A DNA stretch of 64,000 nucleotides from an uncultured Eubacterium sp. (GCA_937900695.1 CALCFD010000048.1:1-64000); one strand, 5' to 3'; positions 9,711-19,740 are shown, counted from the first letter of the stretch. Made by a program: numbers and translations. The notes: generated from the letters alone by a model not told the origin.

Positions 9711-9866
9711 ATATCAGGCATTGTACGTAGTCAATGTGAGTTAGGAGATAATGTTACAGTTGGTATGGATTCGGTTGTTGTAAAGAATATAGTTGCAAAC
9801 AAAACTGTAAAAGGAATACCAGCTAAATTAATTTATTTGTATATAGAATTTTTAGAAGGGAGATAA
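9711..9866 (+). pseudogene. C-terminal remnant of a NeuD/PglD-like hexapeptide acetyltransferase
   Basis: The frame ending at TAA 9864-9866 reads CELGDNVTVGMDSVVVKN followed by KTVKGIPAKLI, the classic end of a NeuD/PglD-family sugar N-acetyltransferase. No start or N-terminal domain survives. The 150 bp before it, back to 9563, carries only short frames with stops. The gene appears to have been lost by deletion and decay. The 311-bp gap 9563-9873 holds nothing else I can recognise. Confidence 0.7.
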
Positions 9867-9873
9867 TATATTT

Positions 9874-10980
9874 ATGAATATATTACATATAAATTCGTAT
9901 TATATTGCAGCACCATTTTATAAAAACTTATATGATATACAAAGTAATGATTTTGAAATATCGGTATATATTCCCATAAGTGAAAAATATGCTAATATTA
10001 AAAAAAACTTCGGAGAGTATTCCTCAAAAAGTGTTGTATTCAAAGAAAGAGATAGATTATTTTTTTTTAAAAAACATAATAAAATATTAAAGGATATTGA
10101 ATGTAGATATGATATAGAAAAATTTGACTTGATACATGCTCATTCGTTATTCTCAAATGGATATATAGCATATGAGTTGAATAAAAAATATGGAATACCT
10201 TATATAGTTGCAGTTAGAAATACTGATGTTAATGTTTTTTTTAAAAAAATGTTACATTTAAAGAAACTTGGGAAAAATATTTTAGAAAATGCAAGCAATG
10301 TTATTTATATTTCAGAGCCATATAGAAATTTAGTTTTAAATAAATATGTTAAAAAAAGCAAGAACTTTGAAAAAACAGTGGTAATACCAAATGGAGTGGA
10401 TCAATTTTGGATAGATAACTTAAATTATAATAAAAAAGAATTAGATATATCAAAAGGATTAAATATATTAGCTGTAGGGGATATAGAAAAAAATAAAAAT
10501 CAAATAAAGACTGCAATGGCTTGTGAAAAGTTGAATGAAAAATATGGTAATGTGAAATTTAATGTAGTTGGTAGAAAAAATGATAATAAATTCTATAGCG
10601 AATTAGAGAATAAAGTGTTTTTTGAATATTATGGCACAAAAAGGAAAAATGAATTAATTGATATCTATAGGGCAAATGATATATTTGTAATGCCGTCTAA
10701 AACAGAAACATTTGGTATAGTTTATGCTGAGGCAATGAGTCAAGGATTACCAATTATATATACAAAAAAACAAGGATTTGATGGCCAATTTGAAGAAGGA
10801 GTTGTAGGATATCATGTAAATCCTGAAGATGAAAATGATATAGTTAATAAAATTGAAATGATAATAAACAATTACAACTATTTATCTAATCAATGTGTTG
10901 AAAAAGTTAATAAATTCAAATGGGAGAATATTGCTGAGACATATTCTAAAATATACTATGATATTATAAGGAGTAAATAA
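9874..10980 (+). CDS. glycosyltransferase family 4
   Basis: GT-B glycosyltransferase of 368 residues. The N-terminal half has IHAHSLFSNGYIAYEL. The C-terminal half has VIPNGVDQFW, LAVGDIEKNKNQ and the donor-binding SKTETFGIVYAEAMSQGLPII, with the glutamates of the E-x7-E motif. It starts at ATG after AGAAGGGAGA. It ends directly against the WbpB-like gene (TAA then ATG). It probably adds one sugar of the repeat unit. Specificity cannot be read. Confidence 0.85.
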   Translation: MNILHINSYYIAAPFYKNLYDIQSNDFEISVYIPISEKYANIKKNFGEYSSKSVVFKERDRLFFFKKHNKILKDIECRYDIEKFDLIHAHSLFSNGYIAYELNKKYGIPYIVAVRNTDVNVFFKKMLHLKKLGKNILENASNVIYISEPYRNLVLNKYVKKSKNFEKTVVIPNGVDQFWIDNLNYNKKELDISKGLNILAVGDIEKNKNQIKTAMACEKLNEKYGNVKFNVVGRKNDNKFYSELENKVFFEYYGTKRKNELIDIYRANDIFVMPSKTETFGIVYAEAMSQGLPIIYTKKQGFDGQFEEGVVGYHVNPEDENDIVNKIEMIINNYNYLSNQCVEKVNKFKWENIAETYSKIYYDIIRSK

Positions 10981-12054
10981 ATGAGATATGCATTAATTGG
11001 ATGTGGAAGAATTGCAACAAATCATATGAAAGCAGCAGTAAATAATGAATTAGAAATAGCTGCAGTATGTGATGTATTGCCAGAAAAGATGGAAGAACTA
11101 TTAGCTAAACATGGTTTAGAAAAAGATGACAGTATTAAAAGATATACTGACTATAAAGAAATGATTGAAAAAGAAAAGCCTCAGCTTGCAAGTATTGCAA
11201 CTGAAAGCGGTAACCATGCAGAAATTGCCCTACACTGTATTGAACAAGATGTAAATCTTATTATTGAAAAGCCTATGGCTATGAGCATTGAAGATGCTGA
11301 CAAGATTATTGATCTATCAGAAAAAAGAGGAGTAAAGGTTTCAGCTTGTCATCAGAACAGATTCAATGTAGCTATTCAGGAATTAAGAAAAGCCGTAGAA
11401 GCTGGTAGATTTGGTAAGCTATCACATGGATCAATTCATGTTAGATGGAATAGAAATCATGGATACTATGATCAGGCATCATGGAGAGGAACTTGGGCCC
11501 AAGATGGCGGTGCTCTTATGAATCAGTGCATTCATGGTATTGATTTACTAAGATGGATGATGGGCGATGAAATCGAAGAAATTTATGGTGCTACAAGACA
11601 GCAGTTCCATGATTATTTAGAAGCAGAAGACGTAGGTGTTGCTGTAGTTAAATTTAAAAATGGTGCAATTGGTACTATTGAAGGAACAACAAATGTATAT
11701 CCAAAGAATTTAGAAGAAACACTATATATCTTTGGTGAAAATGGAACAGTTAAAATTGGAGGTACATCAACTAATAATATTGATGTATGGGATTTTGCTG
11801 ATGAAACAGAAGAAGATAATAAAAATAAAGGACTAGAAGAAGAAACTAGCAATGTTTACGGCAATGGACATACTAGCTTATTTGCTGATGTTATCGATGC
11901 TATTGAAAATGATAGAAAACCATATGTGGATGCAGTAGCGGGTAGAAATGCTCTGGAAGTAGTTCTTGCTATTTACAAGAGTCAGAGAGATGGTGTACCA
12001 GTCAAGATGCCTTTAAAGGATTTTGCTTCAATTGATATGAAGGGTGAATTTTAG
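10981..12054 (+). CDS. wbpB: Gfo/Idh/MocA oxidoreductase, WbpB/WlbA-like
   Basis: 357 residues. The NAD(P) site is at the N-terminus (ALIGCGRIATNHMKA), the IIEKPMAMSIEDAD motif contains the catalytic lysine of the family, and GGALMNQCIHGIDLLRWMMG carries the conserved His/Asp region of the substrate domain. WbpB/WlbA oxidises C3 of UDP-GlcNAc-uronate so that WbpE can aminate it. The partner genes wbpA, wbpD, wbpI and wbpE lie in the same locus, so the assignment rests on both family and context. GC and codon use look richer than in the neighbouring glycosyltransferase. Confidence 0.85.
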   Translation: MRYALIGCGRIATNHMKAAVNNELEIAAVCDVLPEKMEELLAKHGLEKDDSIKRYTDYKEMIEKEKPQLASIATESGNHAEIALHCIEQDVNLIIEKPMAMSIEDADKIIDLSEKRGVKVSACHQNRFNVAIQELRKAVEAGRFGKLSHGSIHVRWNRNHGYYDQASWRGTWAQDGGALMNQCIHGIDLLRWMMGDEIEEIYGATRQQFHDYLEAEDVGVAVVKFKNGAIGTIEGTTNVYPKNLEETLYIFGENGTVKIGGTSTNNIDVWDFADETEEDNKNKGLEEETSNVYGNGHTSLFADVIDAIENDRKPYVDAVAGRNALEVVLAIYKSQRDGVPVKMPLKDFASIDMKGEF

Positions 12055-13098
12055 TGGTAAAAGTATGTCATGTAACAAGTGTACATAAGCGATATGATGA
12101 TTGTATTTTTCATAAAGAATGCAAATCACTAGCTCAATACGGATATGATGTAATTTTGTTAGAGAAAGATAACGAAATTGACGAAATAGTGTAAAGTGTG
12201 AAAATTATTTCATTAAGGAAAGAATATAAAAGCAGGACAAGTAGAATTCTTAATGTCTTAATAGAGATATTGAAAAAAACTTTAGAAATAGATACAGATA
12301 TTTATCATTTACACGATCCAGAATTGCTATTAATTGCTAAAACTTAATAAATTTTAAAAAGGTAATATTTAATAGTTATGAATATTACTATGAACAAATA
12401 AAAATTAAAGAATATTCACCTAAATTATTTAGAACAATTTTAAATAATTAAAATGAAATTGTAGATAAGTTTATTGACAGATGTAAAAATATGGCAAGAA
12501 TTGAAAACTATCATTTAAAAAGACTAGTAAATATAAAGAATGATAGCAGTATCAGTAAAGAGTTTAAGGTTTGCTGTACTGGTGGACTATCAGAAAGTCG
12601 AGGTATAGAGCAATTAATAGATGCATGTTATAATGCGAGTGTTAAATAAATACTAGCTGTAGAGTTTACTAATAGGATTAAAAATAAAGAGAGCTATAGC
12701 TGTGTAGATTATAGCGGGTACTATAACTATGATGATGTTTATGAAATATATGTGAAGTCTGATTTTGGTGGATAGTTATTATTAAATGTAGGTCGGTATT
12801 ATAAATTAGCTGTATTTGTGTAAAAGTGTATGAATATACGCAGATGAAATTACCTATACCTATGTATGATTCGCTTTTTAATATAAAGATGGTTGAAAAA
12901 CATAAATTTGTAAAAGTAGTAAATCTATATGATATTTTAGAAATTTCGAGTGCAATAAGAGATTTAGTTAATAATAGAGAAGCATATAAAGAGATGGGAA
13001 TTAAAGCTTTTGAACTATATGAGAATCAATTTGATTGGAAAAAGCAAATGGTAAATCTAGATGAATTTTATAAAAAAATAATGTTTGAAGATAGGTAA
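12054..13098 (+). pseudogene. decayed GT4 glycosyltransferase
   Basis: A GTG at 12054 overlaps the wbpB stop and opens VVKVCHVTSVHKRYDD. After a stop at 12192-12194 the family thread continues as DIYHLHDPELLLIAKT, then KVIFNSYEYYYEQI, then FKVCCTGGLSESRGIEQL. The last 90 codons (12826-13098) read as a GT4 C-terminus ending FDWKKQMVNLDEFYK. At least four stops or frame changes interrupt it. The HLHDPELL and NSYEYYYEQ pieces match the GT4 group that follows WbpB-type genes. No function is expected. Confidence 0.82.
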
Positions 13099-13343
13099 AT
13101 TAAAAATAATCTCTGTATAATATAACAAATATAATGCATTCTATAGTGAGAAAGATAATGTAATAGGTGTTTTTTAGGAAAAGTATTATATATATTTAAT
13201 TTTAGTTTAAGTATTTTTAATAATTTATAAAAGTTTACTTGTTAGAGTGAGTTAAATTATGAATATAAAAACTAAATTAGATATAGTTATAATAACTATA
13301 TTTCTATAAAGTAATAAGTAATTAGCTAGAGGAGTTTTTTACT
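13099..13343 (+). other. AT-rich gap with a palindrome before wzy
   Basis: No coding frame is seen. At 13281-13301 there is a perfect 9-bp inverted repeat (ATATAGTTA, loop TAA, TAACTATAT) with no T-tract after it. A GAGGAG ribosome binding site at 13330-13335 serves the next gene. Confidence 0.4.
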
Positions 13344-14651
13344 ATGAGCAAAAATAAAATTAGTTTAGTTGAGCTTTGCATATTTATTATAATAACAATG
13401 ACATGGGCATATAATATTACGAACTTTTTAAATTTACAAAAGGTTGCAATTGTAGTGAATACAGCGATGTTGTTTGTTATAGCATATGTAACAAACAAAA
13501 GTAGTTCAGATGGCGTTAAAAATAATAAAAATGACATAATAAATTTTTTAAACAAGAACAAAGAATTATATGTATTTATTGTATATGTGGTTACTTCATT
13601 ATTGATGAATATATATAATAGATTATATGGAAATGTATGGGAATATATGGTTTTGTTATTATTAGTACTTATTATGTACAGGCAGAAAAAATCCATTTTA
13701 TTATTCATGTATAGACCAATTGTTATATCATTCCTATTATTTGTAGCTTTATCGATTCTTTTTGCTCCAGGGTCAAATATGCAATATAGGGCAATATTGA
13801 TAAATCCAAATTCATCAGCGATTTTTATTTTGACTGTATATATAATTTGTAGTACGAATTTTATGTATAGCTATAATAAATATAGAGTAAGTTCATTTTT
13901 AATAACATGTATATCCTCAGGATACATTTTTTATATTGAGTCAAGAGCTGCTGAAATTTGCGTAATTGTATCAGTTATTATATATATAATAGATTCTTTT
14001 AGACAAAAAAATAAATTTCAATCTATATGTAAATCTATAAGTTTAATATTATTGAGTATAATTATATTTTGGGGAATACCATTTATACATTCTAATGTGT
14101 CGGTTTATATTTATGAGAATATTTACGAGTATAATTTTTCAATATATGACTTACATAATGATAGAGATAGAATAATAATTGATGAGTTAAAAGTTGATAA
14201 AAATCATATTGATTCTAATAGTGCAAAGAAAAATAAAAATAAGATTGAAGAAAATAGATTATTTAAAGAAAGTGGGGATTATACTACAGGTAGAATTGAT
14301 TTATGGAAAATATATGGAGAAAAAATAGAACTATTAGGTCATTCTGCACCAATAGAGTTTAATAATCAAATGAGAACTGCGCATAACACATATATACATA
14401 TAGCGTATATAAATGGTTTGATAGCAGGAATATCATTATTAATTTTTAATATTATTATAGGAATAAAAGCATTGGTTAAATTAATTAAACGAGATGATAA
14501 TGAGTACATGTTGGTATTTATAAGTGTGTTAATATATGGAACATATACTATGATTGAAACATTATATTCACCTCTTATATCTTCTTTAACATTTTTATAT
14601 TACATATCGATAAATCAATTACTTAATCATCAGGAGGTGGGCAAAGATTGA
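13344..14651 (+). CDS. wzy: O-antigen polymerase/ligase family protein (Wzy)
   Basis: Integral membrane protein of 435 residues with about ten hydrophobic segments and a large loop near residues 255-345. The Wzy_C signature is seen as TTGRIDLWKIYGEKI followed by RTAHNTYIHIAYINGLIAGI. It joins undecaprenyl-linked repeat units outside the membrane. It starts at ATG after GAGGAG and overlaps the following glycosyltransferase by 4 bp. Base composition is very AT-rich, as often seen in polymerase genes. Confidence 0.85.
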   Translation: MSKNKISLVELCIFIIITMTWAYNITNFLNLQKVAIVVNTAMLFVIAYVTNKSSSDGVKNNKNDIINFLNKNKELYVFIVYVVTSLLMNIYNRLYGNVWEYMVLLLLVLIMYRQKKSILLFMYRPIVISFLLFVALSILFAPGSNMQYRAILINPNSSAIFILTVYIICSTNFMYSYNKYRVSSFLITCISSGYIFYIESRAAEICVIVSVIIYIIDSFRQKNKFQSICKSISLILLSIIIFWGIPFIHSNVSVYIYENIYEYNFSIYDLHNDRDRIIIDELKVDKNHIDSNSAKKNKNKIEENRLFKESGDYTTGRIDLWKIYGEKIELLGHSAPIEFNNQMRTAHNTYIHIAYINGLIAGISLLIFNIIIGIKALVKLIKRDDNEYMLVFISVLIYGTYTMIETLYSPLISSLTFLYYISINQLLNHQEVGKD

Positions 14652-15784
14652 AAATATTTATAGTTGCTCGTGGATGTCCAAATGAAAGAAATCATCTTTT
14701 AGGTATATTTGAATTTGAACAAGCTAAGGTATTAAGTGACTTAGGACATGAAGTTATTTATTTATCATTAGATTTGAGATCAATAAGGAGAAAACGTCCT
14801 TTAGGATATAGGAGTTACATTAAAAAAGGTGTAAGAATAGAAGAATATTCATTTCCAATAGGAGCTGTTCCTAAAAAAGTATTTATAAATTTAGGTGAAA
14901 AAGTATTTAGAAAGTTATTAAAAAAGGTTATTGAAAAGTATGGTAAACCAGATGTTATACATGCACATTTTTTGGATATAGCTACTATTGTATCTAAGAG
15001 TAAGTTGGATGATATTCCATTTGTTATAACAGAACATTCTTCTCAACTTAATAGAAATTTGACAAGTAGCGAAATCAAACTATATAAGGATGTATATAGT
15101 CGTGCTGATAAAGTCATAACTGTTAGTAAAGATTTGAGAAAAAGAATTAAGCAAATATTGGATATAGATTCAATCTGTATTAATAATATGATAAATTTAA
15201 CAAAATTTTCATATATGCCTAAATTTGAAAAGGATAATTTTGTAATAACTACAATTGCTTCACTGGATAATAATAAACGTGTTGAATTAGTGATAGAAGC
15301 TATAAAAAAAATCATAGATGATAAAAAAATAAATAATATACAATATAATGTTATTGGTCAGGGTCCTAATAGGACAGATATAGAATATCTAATTAATAAG
15401 TATAATTTAAAAAAGAATGTTAAATTATGGGGTGTAATAACAAAAGAAGAAATTAATGAAATATTGCATGATACAAATTGCTTTGTGTTAGCATCTGTTA
15501 AAGAAACATTTGGAGTTGCATGCGCAGAAGCCTTATATACAGGAACTCCAGTCGTTGTTACAAAATGTGGTGGACCAGAAGAGTTTGTAGATGAAACAAA
15601 TGGCGTTATTGTTGATGATGATTCATTAGTGGAAGGAATTATGGCAATATATAATAATTATGATAGCTATGATTTTGAAGAAATTTCAAAAACGATTGAG
15701 TACAAATTTTCAGAAGAAGTTATAGCTAAACAAATAGAGGATGTTTATAGAGAGGTACTATTAAAAAGAAAAGGGTATGAATAA
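14648..15784 (+). CDS. glycosyltransferase family 4
   Basis: 378 residues. It has VIHAHFLDIATI and TEHSSQLNRNL in the acceptor half, and TIASLDNNKRVELVIEAI plus SVKETFGVACAEALYTGTPVV in the donor half. It starts at TTG 14648, overlapping the wzy stop by 4 bp and preceded by GGAGGTGGG (14632-14640), so the pair is translationally linked. It overlaps the flippase gene by 8 bp. One linkage of the repeat unit is assumed. Sugar specificity is unknown. Confidence 0.86.
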   Translation: MKIFIVARGCPNERNHLLGIFEFEQAKVLSDLGHEVIYLSLDLRSIRRKRPLGYRSYIKKGVRIEEYSFPIGAVPKKVFINLGEKVFRKLLKKVIEKYGKPDVIHAHFLDIATIVSKSKLDDIPFVITEHSSQLNRNLTSSEIKLYKDVYSRADKVITVSKDLRKRIKQILDIDSICINNMINLTKFSYMPKFEKDNFVITTIASLDNNKRVELVIEAIKKIIDDKKINNIQYNVIGQGPNRTDIEYLINKYNLKKNVKLWGVITKEEINEILHDTNCFVLASVKETFGVACAEALYTGTPVVVTKCGGPEEFVDETNGVIVDDDSLVEGIMAIYNNYDSYDFEEISKTIEYKFSEEVIAKQIEDVYREVLLKRKGYE

Positions 15785-17195
15785 GAGTAAAAATTTTATT
15801 GAATTGTTTTTCGGTATGGGAATAAATGTAATTTTAAGCATTGTTACTACACCTATAATAACTAGATTAGTATCTCCTGAAGCTTATGGTGGATTATCGC
15901 TATTTAATACGTATGCAAATATTGCTATGCTAATCGTAATGATAGGTCAGGATCAAGCGTATTTAAGATTTTTTTATAGAGAAGATGATATTGATTATAA
16001 AAGATATATTCTGAAGAATACTATAAAAACACCACTAATACTAAGTATTATAACAACATTGTTTATGACGATAACGTTATTGGTAAGTAAAGATAAAAAT
16101 ATATTAATTCCTATTTTTGGAATATATATTGTTTCTTTAGTTATAGGGAACTTTGCAACTTTAACATTAAGACTTATGTTAAAGACTAAATTATACTCTA
16201 TTATAATAAATATGCAAAAGATTATTTATCTTTTGTTAGTAATTTGCATAATAAAATTTTTATCAATAAATCATAGTTTAGTTTTAATTATATCAACTGT
16301 GCTATCTCAAATAGTTATAACAATAATTTGTATTATAAAAGAAAAAAATATTTGGTTTAAAAATCATGAAAAAAAGAATTATGGTATATCAACAAAGACT
16401 TTATTTATATATGGATTTCCATTTATTTTTTCTAATTTATGCAATTGGATCTTTACTGGTGCTGATAAAATAATGTTGCAGCAAATGTCTTCACAATTAG
16501 CAGTAGGTATTTATGCTTCGGCAGTTAGTATAATAAGTGTTTTTTCTATTATTACAACAACTTTTAATACTATTTGGGGACCTATAGCAATTGAAGAATA
16601 TGAAAAGAATGGTGAAAACACTAAATTGTTCACTAAGGCAACTGGATATATAGCTGTAATAATGTTTATTGTGGGTGCAACAATTGTTTTACTAAAAGAT
16701 ATTGTAATATTATTTTTAGGTAAAGAATATAGTGAGGCGGTGCATTTAATACCATTTTTGACTCTATATCCGATAATGTATACTTTGTCAGAAAGCACAG
16801 GGTATGGAATAAATTTTTCTGGTAAAACATATTATAATATTGTAGTAATGGCTACATCCGCACTTATAAATATATTATTAAATTTGATGTTAATACCTAA
16901 ATATCAAGCATTAGGCGCAGCGATTGCAACAGGTATTACTTACACATGCATGTTTATTATAAGAACTAAAATATCATTAAAGTTTTATAAGGTGAATTAT
17001 GATTTAATAAAAACTTTTATTGTTGCATTTTCTTATTATGTATTTGTAATTTACATTACATTTAATACAATAAATCTAATAAGCATAGTGATGTTTTGTA
17101 TATTTATCTTAATAAATATTATTATATATAAGAATAGAATAGTAGAATTGATTGGTATAGTAAAGGAATTAATTATTAATAGAAAAAAGAAATAG
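15777..17195 (+). CDS. wzx: Wzx-type polysaccharide flippase
   Basis: Integral membrane protein of 472 residues with about 14 hydrophobic segments, of the MOP/polysaccharide-synthesis superfamily. The N-terminus has TPIITRLVSPEAYGGLSLFN, and mid-protein has NWIFTGADKIMLQQM, typical of Wzx. It moves the lipid-linked repeat unit to the outer face. It overlaps the upstream glycosyltransferase by 8 bp and precedes an acyltransferase by 9 bp. With wzy it marks the locus as Wzx/Wzy-dependent. Confidence 0.88.
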   Translation: MNKSKNFIELFFGMGINVILSIVTTPIITRLVSPEAYGGLSLFNTYANIAMLIVMIGQDQAYLRFFYREDDIDYKRYILKNTIKTPLILSIITTLFMTITLLVSKDKNILIPIFGIYIVSLVIGNFATLTLRLMLKTKLYSIIINMQKIIYLLLVICIIKFLSINHSLVLIISTVLSQIVITIICIIKEKNIWFKNHEKKNYGISTKTLFIYGFPFIFSNLCNWIFTGADKIMLQQMSSQLAVGIYASAVSIISVFSIITTTFNTIWGPIAIEEYEKNGENTKLFTKATGYIAVIMFIVGATIVLLKDIVILFLGKEYSEAVHLIPFLTLYPIMYTLSESTGYGINFSGKTYYNIVVMATSALINILLNLMLIPKYQALGAAIATGITYTCMFIIRTKISLKFYKVNYDLIKTFIVAFSYYVFVIYITFNTINLISIVMFCIFILINIIIYKNRIVELIGIVKELIINRKKK

Positions 17196-17204
17196 GAGGG
17201 TATA

Positions 17205-17687
17205 TTGTTAGGGCAATTATTGCAGAAAATTGATAGTTTGATATTTAGAATTAAAACAAAGTACAATACTCATATAATAAATAATGATGGTGGAGTAGTA
17301 GGTGGTAAGGCAGAAATATCATTTCCTCAAAATATATATTTAGGCAAAGGAAGTTATATAAATGGAGGGGCAATAGTTGCTTCTCAAAATGCAATTATAA
17401 AAATAGGCGAAAATTGTATGATATCATATAATGTACATATGAGAACTGATATGCATATACATGATAGAGTAGATATACCTATGTTAAAGCAAGGCCATAT
17501 AGAAAAGGATATAATTATTGGAAATGATGTTTGGATTGGCTATGGTGCTCAAATTATGTCAGGGGTTACTATAGGTAATTCAGCGATTGTAGGGGCAGGA
17601 GCAGTTGTTACAAGAGATGTTCCAGATTTTGCAGTAGTAGGTGGAGTACCTGCTAAAATAATTAAAATTAGAAAAGAGAATGATTAA
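17205..17687 (+). CDS. hexapeptide-repeat O-acetyltransferase (CatB/LacA-like)
   Basis: Left-handed beta-helix acyltransferase of 160 residues. It has IYLGKGSYINGGAIV, then MRTDMHIHD with the histidine region near the active site, then IIIGNDVWIGYGAQIMSG and the closing VGGVPAKIIKI. It starts at TTG 17205 after TAGGAGGG. It lies between the flippase and wbpE and probably O-acetylates a sugar of the repeat unit. It could also replace the lost PglD-like enzyme, though its sequence looks more like an O-acetyltransferase. Confidence 0.8.
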   Translation: MLGQLLQKIDSLIFRIKTKYNTHIINNDGGVVGGKAEISFPQNIYLGKGSYINGGAIVASQNAIIKIGENCMISYNVHMRTDMHIHDRVDIPMLKQGHIEKDIIIGNDVWIGYGAQIMSGVTIGNSAIVGAGAVVTRDVPDFAVVGGVPAKIIKIRKEND

Positions 17688-17720
17688 ATAGGTTAAGTAT
17701 ATTTTGCGAGGTGATATTAA

Positions 17721-18854
17721 ATGCAATTCAGAGATTTAAAACAACAATATCAAGTATTAAAAAAAGACATAGACGCTGCTATGGTAGAAGTTGCAACTAA
17801 TTGTAACTTTATCAATGGACAGCAGGTTAAAGATTTAGAAAAAGAACTTGCAGAATATGTAGGAGTTAAACATTGTATTACATGTGCTAACGGAACAGAT
17901 GCTTTAACTATGGTTATGATGGCTTGGGGAATTGGTAATGGTGATGCAGTATTCGTACCTGACTTTACATTTTTCTCTTCCGGAGAAATAGTTTCACATG
18001 CAGGAGCAACACCAATATTTGTAGATGTTGATAAGGAAACATTTAATATTGATGTAGATCATCTAGAAAAACAGATTAAGAAAACTATAGAAGAAGGCAA
18101 CTTGACGCCTAAGGCAGTAGTTGCAGTAGATTTATTTGGATTACCAGCAGATTTTAATAAGGTAAGAGCTATCGCAGATAAATATGGCATCAAAGTTTTA
18201 GAAGATGGGGCTCAAGGATTTGGCGGAGAAATAGATGGCAAAAGAGCATGTAGCTTTGGTGATATTAGCACAACATCATTCTTCCCAGCAAAACCTCTAG
18301 GTTGCTATGGTGATGGCGGTGCTGTATTTACAGATGATGATGAAACAGCAAAGCTACTTGAATCAATAAGAGTCCACGGTAAAGGCGAGATGAAATATGA
18401 CAATGTTCGTATTGGATTAAACTCAAGATTAGATACACTTCAGGCAGCTATTTTATCAATTAAATTAAAAGCTTTTAGAGACTATGAAGTCGCAGATATC
18501 AATGCTGTAGCAGATAAGTATACTGAAAAATTAAAGGATATAGTTAAAACTCCTGTAGTGGCAGATGGATTTTATTCAAGCTGGGCTCAGTATACATTAA
18601 GATTAGAAGATAAAGAGCAGAGAGATGGACTACAGTCATATCTAAAAGAAAAAGGTATACCAAGTATGGTTTATTATCCAAAACCAATGCATAGACAGGA
18701 AGCATTTGGTCAGCTGAGCTGTGATGATGCTGAGTTCCCAAATACGATTGAGCTTTGTGACACAGTGTTATCACTACCAATGCATCCATATTTAACAGAC
18801 GAAGATATAGATGAAGTAGTTGGAGTTGTAAGGAAGTTTTTGAATCAAAAATAG
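17721..18854 (+). CDS. wbpE: WbpE-like UDP-3-keto-GlcNAc-uronate aminotransferase
   Basis: DegT-family aminotransferase of 377 residues. The PLP lysine is in TTSFFPAKPLGCYGDGG (about residue 192) and the Asp partner in VLEDGAQGFGGE. The opening MQFRDLKQQYQVLKKDID matches the WbpE/WlbC branch. It aminates C3 of the keto-uronate produced by WbpB. The gene starts after GAGGTGAT. A second, internally deleted copy lies about 9 kb downstream (26990-27304) in the same orientation. This is the last intact gene of the first sugar block. Confidence 0.88.
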   Translation: MQFRDLKQQYQVLKKDIDAAMVEVATNCNFINGQQVKDLEKELAEYVGVKHCITCANGTDALTMVMMAWGIGNGDAVFVPDFTFFSSGEIVSHAGATPIFVDVDKETFNIDVDHLEKQIKKTIEEGNLTPKAVVAVDLFGLPADFNKVRAIADKYGIKVLEDGAQGFGGEIDGKRACSFGDISTTSFFPAKPLGCYGDGGAVFTDDDETAKLLESIRVHGKGEMKYDNVRIGLNSRLDTLQAAILSIKLKAFRDYEVADINAVADKYTEKLKDIVKTPVVADGFYSSWAQYTLRLEDKEQRDGLQSYLKEKGIPSMVYYPKPMHRQEAFGQLSCDDAEFPNTIELCDTVLSLPMHPYLTDEDIDEVVGVVRKFLNQK

Positions 18855-18864
18855 CCTACAAAAT

Positions 18865-19740
18865 ATGAGTACACTATATATAATTGGCAATGGTTTGGAT
18901 TTATATTTCCACTTAAGGACTAAAACAGATCATTTTATTGAATTTTTGAAAAACAGCATATTTACAGTGAGGTTGAAAATGCTGTAGATGTGTTCAATTC
19001 ATACGGCATGAATTGGAGTGATTATGAACAATCTTTAAACGGAATCGATTTGGATGAAATATAATTGCAAAATGGAATATATCCGGATTATTCATTAAAT
19101 CATGAGTATGATAGGGATTATGGAATTGTGAATTTGCAAATGTATATAGCAAGTCTAAATGAGGCGATTAATGAAGCATTGCGAGAAATGGTTGCGTAGG
19201 CTAATGATGGTATTGCACACATGAATTATCAAGGAAATTGTGATTTATTCAAAAATGGCGATGCCATTCTTAAATTTAATTACACTTCTATACTTGAACT
19301 TCTTTTTGATATACCATCAAATGTACCAATATATCATATCCATGGATGTTACGAAGATGGGGCGCCATTAATTTTTGAATATAAAAAAGATGTAAATAGC
19401 TATAGAGATAGTTGGTTGAACATAGGAATTGAAAATACGGATTTTTATATCTGTCAACAAAGAGAAATTATTTATTTTACTTGTCGTTGGGAAAAAATTA
19501 CAATTAGATGGATTAAATGAATTTTTGTCTCAATGCAATTATATAGATTGTGTAGTTGTTTTAGGACATTCGATGAGTTCGTTAGAGGTAAAATATATGG
19601 AACAAATTGAGAAAAAAATTTGCTCTCTTAAATGGTATATATCATATTTTGATTGTAGGGATGTTCGCCGCACTCAACTAGAAAAATATTCGTTTAATGA
19701 TAAAATTAATTTTTTTAAATTAGATAGTTTATTACATTGA
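18865..19740 (+). pseudogene. decayed AbiH-type abortive infection gene
   Basis: The ATG at 18865 opens STLYIIGNGLDLYFHLRTKT, the nucleotide-binding-like N-terminus of the AbiH family (bacteriophage abortive infection AbiH). Later frames give ILKFNYTSILELLF with VPIYHIHG, and VVVLGHSMSSLEVKYMEQIE, both AbiH landmarks in the right order. The coding thread is broken by at least three stops or frame changes. No intact reading frame exceeds 105 codons, so the gene is inactive. Confidence 0.8.
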
